From: Nostoc indistinguendum CM1-VF10
GTDB lineage: Bacteria; Cyanobacteriota; Cyanobacteriia; Cyanobacteriales; Nostocaceae
Direction of reading: 5' to 3'
DNA: 64,000 bases
Assembly (NCBI GenBank): GCA_019359215.1
Contig: JAHHHS010000025.1
Span: 21,922-85,921, forward strand
Part shown: positions 56,817 through 64,000 of the stretch, piece by piece
Layout: each line of letters starts with the position of its first letter
Numbering within the stretch: the stretch's first letter is position 1
Made by a program: the position numbers and the translations under genes
The notes under the pieces: model-generated
Told to the model about the DNA's origin: nothing
The model's input: the letters and a program-made list of their open reading frames with translations, nothing else
Database searches by the model: none

Positions 56817-57929
56817 ATGAGTCATGTAGTTATTATCGGTTGTGGTGTAGTTGGGGCTGCGATCGCCTATGAACTGAGTCAAGTAAAAGGGCTGAAAATC
56901 ACGGTTTGTGATCGGCAACCACCAGCACAAGCTTCCACGGGTGCTGCACTTGGCGTTTTGATGGGCGCAATCAGCCAAAAAATCAAAGGCAAAGCTTGGC
57001 AAATGCGGCAAACTAGCATCCAACGCTATGAAACTTTGATTCCTGAACTAGAAGCTTTAACAGGTGGCAAAATCCCCTTTAATCGCCAGGGAATTCTCAG
57101 TCTTGGTTTGGAAGAGGAGAATTTAGCAGCATGGGAAAAACTTGTAGAAGTTCGCCACTCTCAAGGCTGGCATTTAGAAATATGGGATACGGCTAAACTC
57201 AAAAATATTTGTCCTCAAGTTAATCACGAAATAATTACTGGCGCTATCTATTCTCCTCAAGATCGTCAACTCGATCCAACTGCTCTCACATTAGCTTTAG
57301 TTCAGGCTGCCCAGCAAAACGGTGTGACTTTCAAATTTGGTGTAGCTGTTTTGGATGCCCAAACCTCACCACCTGAATCTTCCCCGCAATTTTGCGTTCA
57401 ACTTGAAACTACAGAAGGAAAAATAGCCGCAGATTGGTTTGTAGTCGCAGCGGGGCTAGGTTCAACACCACTGACAGCAAAATTAAATCAGATAATTGAT
57501 ATCCGCCCTGTACTTGGGCAAGCCTTGCAAATGCGTGTAGGGCATTCATTAGGCAATCCCGACTTCCAGCCAGCCATTACGGGTAACGATGTCCATATTG
57601 TTCCTGTAGGCGGTGGAGATTATTGGGTGGGTGCAACAGTGGAATTTCCCAACAATGGCGATGAGATACCGCCAAATCAAGAACTGCTGGAATCCGTTAG
57701 AGAACAAGCGATCGCATTTTGCCCAGAGTTAGCCACAGCAACTATTCTCCGCACTTGGTCGGGGTTACGTCCCCGTCCTGAAGGTCGTCCAGCCCCAGTT
57801 ATTGGTAAGTTACCAGGGTTTAGTAATGTCCTTCTAGCTACCGGACACTATCGCAACGGCGTTTTACTAGCGCCCGCTACAGCTTATGCGATTCGTGAGA
57901 TGATTATTTCTCAGGGAATGGGGGGATGA
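56817..57929 (+). CDS. FAD-dependent amino-acid oxidase-like protein (DAO/ThiO family)
   Basis: 370 aa from ATG 56817 (MSHVVIIGCGVVGAAIAYEL), which starts directly at the FAD-binding GxGxxG motif. The frame continues upstream for 27 codons, but these are encoded by a GAGGATGAGGGAGAG-type repeat and were left out. Other features are a DAO-type substrate domain and the C-terminal GLRPRPEGRPAPVIG and ATGHYRNGVLLAPATA. It may oxidise glycine or another amine; ThiO is a possibility. Soluble. Confidence 0.85.
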   Translation: MSHVVIIGCGVVGAAIAYELSQVKGLKITVCDRQPPAQASTGAALGVLMGAISQKIKGKAWQMRQTSIQRYETLIPELEALTGGKIPFNRQGILSLGLEEENLAAWEKLVEVRHSQGWHLEIWDTAKLKNICPQVNHEIITGAIYSPQDRQLDPTALTLALVQAAQQNGVTFKFGVAVLDAQTSPPESSPQFCVQLETTEGKIAADWFVVAAGLGSTPLTAKLNQIIDIRPVLGQALQMRVGHSLGNPDFQPAITGNDVHIVPVGGGDYWVGATVEFPNNGDEIPPNQELLESVREQAIAFCPELATATILRTWSGLRPRPEGRPAPVIGKLPGFSNVLLATGHYRNGVLLAPATAYAIREMIISQGMGG

Positions 57930-58036
57930 GGGAGCAGGGGAAGCAGGGGAAGCAAAGGAAGAAAGAATAACTAATCCTCAATGCCCAATGCCCAATTCCT
58001 AATTCCCGCTTGCCCTGAGCGAAGCCGAAGGGATGC
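57930..58036. repeat. Repeat-packed gap downstream of the FAD oxidase gene
   Basis: GGAGCAGGGGAAGCAGGGGA heads a run of about 9-bp purine repeats. It is followed by ATGCCCA heptamers and a CCCTGAGCGAAGCCGAAGGG hairpin-like repeat. The purine unit is the one inserted in narB. Confidence 0.75.
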
Positions 58037-58054
58037 CCAATATAGGAAAATAGC

Positions 58055-58906
58055 GTGTCAATAACAGAACATAAAATCAATGTAGATTCACTGGAATGGT
58101 TTTATCGAGAATCTTTACCAATCGGCAGAAGTGACTTAACGCCTGTGTTGCTGCTACATGGCTTAGTTTCACAAAGTTATAGCTGGCGTCATATTATGCC
58201 TGCTTTGGCTAGTCAGGGTACAAGAGCGATCGCTCCAGATTGGATAGGTTATGGCTTTTCTGCAAAACCAGAAAAACGAGATTTTGCTTACACTCCCGAT
58301 GCTTTTATAACAGCTTTAGAAGGATTTATTAAAGCTCTAGAACTTGAACATTTTTCTTTAGTTGTCCAAGGATTTTTAGGTTCTGTAGGGCTACAATATG
58401 CTTTGCGTCATCCAGAACAAATTGCCAATATAGCTATTTTAAATACACCAATTTCAACTGCTGCTAAATTACCCTGGAAAATTAAACAAATGGGTTTACC
58501 TTTGGCAGGTGAAGTAATGACCCAAGACCCGCTTTTGGTTGATCGGACGCTAGAAGGTGGAAGCCGTTATCGCATAGGGGATAAGGAATTAGATATTTAT
58601 CGAAAACCATTTTTAAAAAGTTCTTCATCTGGGCGGAGTCTCTTATCAAGTATTCGCAATTTACAGCTTGATTCAGCAATGAAAGAAATCGAATCTGGCT
58701 TTAAAGAATGGCAACAGCCAATTCTGATTCAATGGGGTATAATTGACCCTTGGCTAGCCGTAGACATTGCCGAAAATTTTGCCAAGTCCGTACCAAATAC
58801 TGAATTAATAAAACTTAATAACGTTGGACATTATCCTCAAGAACATTACCACGAAGCGATTTTAGAAGACCTTTTACCCTTTGTGCGTCGTAAAGATGCT
58901 CATTGA
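58055..58906 (+). CDS. Alpha/beta-hydrolase fold protein lacking the catalytic nucleophile
   Basis: 283 aa, GTG start. The fold is clear: oxyanion-type LLHGLVSQSYSWRHIMPALA, APDWIGYGFSAKPEKRDFAY, an acid near WGIIDPWL and the His in NNVGHYPQEHY. The nucleophile elbow reads VVQGFLGSVG, where haloalkane-dehalogenase-like relatives have Asp (VQDWGG) and esterases have Ser, so the nucleophile position is Gly. Similar cyanobacterial proteins appear to share this lack, suggesting a non-hydrolytic role. Not certain. Confidence 0.82.
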   Translation: MSITEHKINVDSLEWFYRESLPIGRSDLTPVLLLHGLVSQSYSWRHIMPALASQGTRAIAPDWIGYGFSAKPEKRDFAYTPDAFITALEGFIKALELEHFSLVVQGFLGSVGLQYALRHPEQIANIAILNTPISTAAKLPWKIKQMGLPLAGEVMTQDPLLVDRTLEGGSRYRIGDKELDIYRKPFLKSSSSGRSLLSSIRNLQLDSAMKEIESGFKEWQQPILIQWGIIDPWLAVDIAENFAKSVPNTELIKLNNVGHYPQEHYHEAILEDLLPFVRRKDAH

Positions 58907-59094
58907 CAATATACTTTTGGCAAAAATCGATATTATAAAAATGAAACCACAGATAAACACCGATGATTTATCTGTGGTAAAGAAATTAATTCTGGATTTT
59001 TGCCAGACTTATAATGTTATTTCAGGCTACATTTGTGAACTTTTTATTACCATTAAAAATGAATCACAACCATAAGTAGAGGAGATTAGAATTC

Positions 59095-59676
59095 ATGGCT
59101 TATTCATGGTTTAAAGCCTTTCATATCGTCGGATTTGTAGTTTGGTTCGCTGGTTTGTTTTACTTAGTACGTCTTTTTATCTATCACGTTGAAGCGAACC
59201 TTGAACCTGAACCCGCGCGAACGATACTGAAAAATCAGTATCAAATTATGGAAAAGCGTCTCTACTATATCATCACTAACCCAGGAATGTTTGTGACGAT
59301 CGCAATGGCTATCGGTTTATTAACCACTGAACCGGACGTTTTAAAAGAGGGTTGGTTGCATATAAAACTGCTATTTGTTGCCATTTTAATTGGCTATCAT
59401 CATTACTGCGCTCGGCTGATGAAAAAGTTAGCACTAGATGAATGTGGCTGGAGTGGTCAGCAATTACGTGCTTTAAATGAAGCACCCACAGTTATGTTAG
59501 TAGCAATTGTCTTGCTGGCTGTGTTTAAAAATAATCTACCTACAGATATTGCTGCCTGGGCTATTTTTGCCATGATTATTTTGATGGCAGTCACTATTCA
59601 ACTTTACGCCAAAAAACGCAGGCAAGATAAAGAGAAGCTGACGGCACAAATAGGGCAACCACAACAACAAAGTTAG
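59095..59676 (+). CDS. hemJ: Protoporphyrinogen IX oxidase HemJ
   Basis: 193 aa membrane protein with four or five helices. HemJ-family features: WFKAFHIVGFVVWFAGLFYL with the conserved His, RLYYIITNPGMF, LKEGWLHIKLLFVAILIGYH with further conserved His, and a basic C-terminus. It oxidises protoporphyrinogen IX to protoporphyrin IX in heme and chlorophyll synthesis. A strong terminator follows. Confidence 0.92.
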   Translation: MAYSWFKAFHIVGFVVWFAGLFYLVRLFIYHVEANLEPEPARTILKNQYQIMEKRLYYIITNPGMFVTIAMAIGLLTTEPDVLKEGWLHIKLLFVAILIGYHHYCARLMKKLALDECGWSGQQLRALNEAPTVMLVAIVLLAVFKNNLPTDIAAWAIFAMIILMAVTIQLYAKKRRQDKEKLTAQIGQPQQQS

Positions 59677-59714
59677 ACAAACCTCTCCCTGCCTTGAACT
59701 TTAGTTCAAGTCTG

Positions 59715-59737
59715 TCCCTCTCCGACTCGGAGAGGGA
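59715..59737 (+). terminator. Intrinsic terminator of hemJ
   Basis: TCCCTCTCCGA pairs with TCGGAGAGGGA, followed by AAAAGTTTT. It lies about 40 bp past the hemJ stop. Confidence 0.75.
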
Positions 59738-59849
59738 AAAGTTTTGTGTTTCACGTTAAGTTGACACTTATAAAAGCTGTGCTACCTACCAAAAGTTGCA
59801 TCACAACAACAAATCTTACCCATTAACCATTACCTCATCTTGGAAACGT

Positions 59850-60743
59850 TTACAGTAAATCATCCCCAGGAATCACGGTAGTGTAAAAAGTATATTTGCG
59901 ATTAGCGACATAACGGCGGTCTTGTTTAATAAGTGCCATAAACTCTCTATGTCCCTCACGAGTACGTCCCACTAAACAACCCGCACTAGCAAGGCGAATA
60001 TCATTTCGAGGAAAATCAAAGCCGTAGTGTTGATTCACATAAAAATTATTGCCTGTATCAAGTTTGTCCCCAGTCCGTTTAAAATCTTTATTGAAATCTC
60101 TACAAACAGTTATATCTCCAACTTGGACTAATGCTTCGTGAGGCTCTGCTGTGCCGTGAGTGCCAACAGCCCAAGCTTTGTATTGTCCAAACTGAATCCT
60201 AGCTGCTCCTTTGGGATTCATCGGATTATAAGTGTAGTACTTCCCTGGTTCTGTAGTAGCTTCCCAGTGATCTACGATTTTGGGAACGCCATTTACTACT
60301 TCAATAACAATCCGTCGATCGTTAAATTGATTGGGTGTATCACTGTTGAGAGTCCAGTTTGCATCTATGCCCTCTACATAAACAATGTTGTATTCTTTTG
60401 GATTGGTAAATACCTGATAACCTTTGGATAGCATATATTTCACAATCTTACTAGGGATGTCATTGCCTAATTTTAAAGGGGGTTTAGGAAGATCATCTAT
60501 TTTGGTTTCAATTAGTTTCTTAGCTGTGACTGCTCCTAAAAAGCCACTCTCTTCAGTCTTGGTTAATTCTTGAAATTTTTTGAGAGATATCACAGAAACA
60601 GGGCCAAATTTACCATCGGCTGGAGGTTCTAGCAAACCTAAGCCGATTAACAGTATCTGAATCTGACGAGCCAATTCTGCATCTTCAGCGATCGCGTCGA
60701 ATGCCCATTTCTCATCTTTTCCCAAGAAATCTTGTAGTTTCAT
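59850..60743 (-). CDS. Peptidoglycan-binding, L,D-transpeptidase-like protein
   Basis: 297 aa. An N-terminal peptidoglycan-binding type 1 domain (about 22-90; LLIGLGLLEPPADGKFGPVS) is followed by a catalytic-like domain with NQHYGFDF and ASAGCLVGRTREGHREFM, the spaced His and Cys of YkuD-like enzymes. No signal peptide is visible, so it may be cytoplasmic or exported by another route; such proteins also occur in phage-derived or contractile-system contexts. Activity inferred from the motif only. Confidence 0.7.
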   Translation of the reverse strand: MKLQDFLGKDEKWAFDAIAEDAELARQIQILLIGLGLLEPPADGKFGPVSVISLKKFQELTKTEESGFLGAVTAKKLIETKIDDLPKPPLKLGNDIPSKIVKYMLSKGYQVFTNPKEYNIVYVEGIDANWTLNSDTPNQFNDRRIVIEVVNGVPKIVDHWEATTEPGKYYTYNPMNPKGAARIQFGQYKAWAVGTHGTAEPHEALVQVGDITVCRDFNKDFKRTGDKLDTGNNFYVNQHYGFDFPRNDIRLASAGCLVGRTREGHREFMALIKQDRRYVANRKYTFYTTVIPGDDLL

Positions 60744-61061
60744 TATGCACCTACCTTAATTTACTTATTTCTAAGTATAAACATCATTTTCACGATTGAT
60801 TTTGTTTGAAACAATACTCTTAAGCAAACAAAAGTATAAATTCAGAACAAGTTTGTTTATAGATCAATAGGGTTGCGATCGCTAGCTCAAACCCCATCAA
60901 TGATTCGTTGTCTGCGTGCCAGGCAAAGTCCAGTCCACTCCGGTACTGATTGCCAATAACGATTAACGATGGGGATGTAGCCACATGAGTTAGATGCGGC
61001 GAATTAGCTGTAATAGCAGGTTTTGGGTTCAATTCAGGAAGTAAGCGATCGGGTACAGATT

Positions 61062-61247
61062 ATGGTCATATTGGATCTACAGTCTCATTTGGATATGACA
61101 CAAATATTTTGTGACCTTGACGACTTGTGCAAAGAGTTTCCAGATATAACACAAGATATTGTAAATAAACTGTTCAGTGATAAAGGTTATATTTCACACA
61201 AACTCTTTAGCGTTCCTCATCATCTTTTTCCACCAATTCGGGTGTAA
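61062..61247 (+). pseudogene. Internally deleted IS982-type transposase remnant
   Basis: The N-terminal part (DMTQIFCDLDDLCKEF) resembles the start of IS982 transposases. It is joined after a short spacer to SDKGYISHKLF, which resembles the late DDE-domain segment GDKGYIS of the same family. The middle of the transposase is missing. No terminal repeats were identified. Confidence 0.45.
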
Positions 61248-61296
61248 GGAATTGGTATAATCTATTTCCTATTGACTAAGCAGGACTTGTTTATGT

Positions 61297-63902
61297 TTAC
61301 CAACGCCATTCAGGATTAGTAGCAATTAATGCTACTGCCTCTGAGCTATGCAATGGACTAGAGAAAAAGTATCCTTGGGCAGATTCACAGTGTAAATTTC
61401 TTAAAATTGGCACTTGCTCTTGTGTCTCGACACCCTCAGCAATCACTGTCATACCTAATTTATGTGCCAGCGCGACGATAATATCAATAATATCCAGACT
61501 TCGGTTATCAGCAGTCATTGGATTAACAAAAGAACGGTCAATCTTTAATACACTAATCGGAAAGCTATAAAGACGACCTAATGAAGAGTAACCAGTCCCA
61601 AAATCATCAATTGATATCTCAATACCCAATTCTCGTAGTTGTAAGAGTATAGCAGTTACTTCATCACCGTTTTCTACAATGACACTTTCGGTAATTTCTA
61701 GCGCTAAACTATTAGCATCAAGACCTGTTGAATCCAAAATGTGTCGAATCTGCTCAATTAAATTTGGCTGGCAAAATTGCTTGACCGAAAGATTGACACT
61801 CATTTTCTTTAGTGAATGGTGAGGATAGCTCATCTGCCAAGCTTGCATTTGGCGACACGCTTCATACAGCACCCAGTAGCCAATCTCGACAATTAGTCCA
61901 GTTTCTTCCGCCAGAGGGATAAAATCTCCAGGATTAAGCAAACCACGTTCTGGATGCTGCCAGCGCAAGAGTGCCTCAAAACCTAAAATAGAGCCATTAG
62001 TGAGCGAAACAATCGGTTGGTAATAAACTTGAAACTCAAGACGTTCAATTGCTCGACGCAAATCAGCCTCTAACTGCAATCTTGCCAACGCATTAGCATA
62101 CATATCTGGGTTAAATAGGGCATAGCGCGATTTGCCTAGAGCCTTGGCTTGATACATTGCCGTGTCAGCATCCCTGAGCAGCTGTTCTGGTTGGTCGTAG
62201 TCTATAGTTGAACTCAAAGCAATGCCGATACTTGCACTTGTAAAGACTTCTTGCCCATCAACCTTCAAACATCCTCTTAGTTCTTGTTGAATTCGCTCTG
62301 CCACTTTAATGGCATCTGAGACATCTTGAATTCCTTCCAGTTGGATGGCAAATTCGTCTCCCCCAAGTCGTGCAGCTATATCTGTAGAACGGATGCAGGC
62401 TTCTAAAATGTGGGCGATAGTAATTAGAAATTGATCTCCTTTTAGGTGTCCAAGACTATCTCCAAGACTATCATTGATGACCTTAAACCGATCTAAGTCG
62501 AGAAATAATACAGCAAATAAATAATCTTTTTGCCGTTTAGTTTGTTGGAGCGCGTGTTTTAAGTGTTCCATGAATAAAGCTCGGTTTGCTAAACCTGTCA
62601 GCCCATCGTAAAAAGCATTCCGCCGCAATTGTGATTCTGCTTGCTTGCGTCCTGTCACATCAAACCCTGTACTAATTACCAAACTTCTGCCATCGGATAG
62701 ATACCCAAGCGGTGCCGAGTAAAAATCCCAGATGCGTGTTTCACCTGTGCTGGTTAGAATTGTGTATTCACCTTCCGCAACTCGGCTATTAAGACGATAT
62801 AAAGAATTAATCTCAGATTGTACCTGTTCTTGAGACTGCCATAGGCTCTTTGTGTCCAGTCCGCAATCGTGGGGATATCTTCGATGTTGTAACCTGTAAT
62901 CTCTATCCATGCATGATTGAGTTGTAAGATTCCACCATCTTCTGTGTGCAGCATGATGGGCATGGGAGCATCGAGAATGGCACGTCGAAAGCGCTCTTCA
63001 CTCTGGCGTAAAGCTTCTTGGGTCTCCTTGAGGTTGGTAATATCGAAGCGAATGGCAATGTATTGATATGGCTTGCCCGTGTCATCTAGGAACGGTACGA
63101 TGGTAGTTGCCACCCAGTAGTATGTACCATCTTTGGCGTGATTTTTAATCTCTCCTTGCCAAACTTGTCCCTGAGAAATGGTTGCCCACATTTGCTCAAA
63201 GAAGGTTTTTGAATGATAGCCAGAATTGATAATACGATGGTTTTGCCCAATTAATTCTTCTGTGGAATATCCAGAAAGCTCACAGAATTTATCGTTAACT
63301 TCGGTGATGATACCTCTAACATCTGTGATCGCCATAATAGAGGATTGATCCAGGGCAAACTTCATATCTGCCATTTGTCTAAGGGATTGTTGCAAAGCCG
63401 CTTCTGTTCGCAACCGCTCGGCAATTTCTTGCTCTAGAACTTGGTTTGCCTGAGATAGTTCTCCTGTGCGTTTCTCTACCCTCACTTCTAGTTCAGCATA
63501 AGCAGTTCTTAATGCCTCTTCTGCCTGTTGGTGTTTGATATCTAAGCGATATAACCCTTTTGCACAGTACCAAATTAATCCCGTAAACGCGGTTACATTG
63601 CCAATTACATGGAGGCTCAAGCCAAAAGCATGATCGAACAACCCCACTTTTTCCCCAAACACTCGCAGTCCCCCTAATGTAAAGGGAATAATGATTGCCG
63701 CCGGGAGTAGCACTCTAGCCGTTATTCCACCCGTACTATTGCTGATTATCAAGCCTATCAAACCCTTAGAGGGAGTCACTAACAAAGTACCAATCGAGAG
63801 TAAGAGAAACGTAATAGCACTGTGAATGGCAGCCTGAGTAAATAATGACAGTCCAAATAAAGGTTTGATTCCATAAATATAGCGGTTCCTGATTGAGTGC
63901 AA
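61297..63902 (-). pseudogene. Membrane PAS-PAS-GGDEF-EAL cyclic di-GMP enzyme, frameshifted
   Basis: Two overlapping frames together make one protein. The 5' part (63902-62754) has about four membrane helices, a coiled coil, a PAS domain (about 165-285) and the start of a second PAS. The 3' part (up to 62910, ending 61297) continues that PAS (QSQEQVQSEINSLYRLNSRV), then has GGDEF (LGGDEFAIQL, intact) and EAL (GFEALLRW, EITES, DDFGTGYSSLG, EGVE). The frames meet near 62839-62842, where one missing base after AYG would explain the break. The N-terminus begins at a TTG close to the IS630 start, so it may be truncated. The PAS, GGDEF and EAL domains could still be made as separate pieces. Confidence 0.75.
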
Positions 63903-63948
63903 TACGATATGAGATAATGGAGTATATTAACATCTAAGTAGCTGTGGA

Positions 63949-64000
63949 ATGAAACCTTACTCCTGTGATCTGCGCCAGAAAGTGATCAATGCACATAACA
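63949..64000 (+). mobile_element. IS630-family transposase, 5' end only
   Basis: An ATG at 63949 opens MKPYSCDLRQKVINAHN, matching the N-terminal helix-turn-helix of IS630 transposases (usual form YSxDLRxK). The frame runs off the window. It lies 46 bp from the first codon of the divergent GGDEF-EAL gene. Confidence 0.7.

Noticed and set aside
58881..59075. 64-codon frame between the alpha/beta-hydrolase and hemJ genes
   Set aside because: Overlaps the end of the hydrolase gene, lacks a ribosome-binding site and resembles no family.
1..64000. CRISPR arrays, tRNA or rRNA genes
   Set aside because: I saw no regularly spaced direct repeats with unique spacers and no tRNA- or rRNA-like segment; all tandem repeats are short STRRs or coding repeats.

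Overview
This window looks like the chromosome of a filamentous, heterocyst-forming cyanobacterium close to Nostoc. The evidence is: frequent HIP1-type GCGATCGC octamers; many heptanucleotide tandem repeats (STRRs such as CAATGAC/AAATGAC and ATTCGTA); cyanobacterial photosynthesis genes (PsbQ, NdhM, HemJ); a HetP-family protein and a probable heterocyst regulator of the Npun_R1517/Asr1734 type; and a complete ferredoxin-dependent nitrate assimilation locus. Nothing here identifies a species.

Layout. 1-1.0 kb: 3' part of a HetP-family gene followed by decayed coding sequence. 1.2-9 kb: ribulose-phosphate epimerase, a subtilisin-like protease beside a lipoprotein serpin, an AI-2E-type permease, a small membrane protein and an LCP-family cell-wall enzyme. 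9-26.7 kb: nitrate assimilation. cnaT, ntcB, a small antitoxin-like gene, a HEAT-repeat gene and a Rieske gene run leftward; nirA-nrtA-nrtB-nrtC-nrtD-nrtP-narB run rightward, followed by a PsiE-like gene and narM. Both ntcB and nirA have textbook NtcA-activated promoters (GTA-N8-TAC, 22 nt, TAACTT). Nitrate would enter by the NrtABCD ABC transporter and the NrtP permease, be reduced to nitrite by NarB (with NarM), then to ammonium by NirA. NtcA, NtcB and CnaT set expression.

26.7-34.2 kb: a PfpI/DJ-1 protein, then a compact signalling/proteolysis group: an FHA domain fused to a PrsW-type membrane protease, an unknown 215-aa protein, a CHAT caspase-like protease fused to FHA, and a zinc-ribbon PP2C phosphatase. 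This is the best candidate for an undescribed system. 34-43.7 kb: ndhM, the probable heterocyst regulator, a LuxR-type response regulator, an EAL protein with a collapsed GGDEF domain, a glycosyltransferase, a carboxyl-terminal protease and a YdcF-like protein. 43.9-51.4 kb: an ebo cluster (eboD divergent from eboA-eboB-eboC-eboE-eboF), associated in other cyanobacteria with scytonemin precursor export.

52-56 kb: two repeat-rich glycine-zipper/LEA-like proteins, a 21-bp tandem repeat that reads as heptads, and a hypothetical gene broken by two identical, oppositely oriented 145-bp MITEs, each with its own 8-bp target duplication and ISL3-like ends. 56-64 kb: psbQ, an FAD amino-acid-oxidase-like protein, an alpha/beta-hydrolase lacking its nucleophile, hemJ, an L,D-transpeptidase-like protein, an IS982 remnant, a frameshifted PAS-GGDEF-EAL gene and the start of an IS630 transposase.

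A recurring theme is repeat invasion. STRRs and palindromic repeats sit between genes and also inside coding sequences (nirA, narB, the HEAT gene, a glycosyltransferase, eboA), always in frame.
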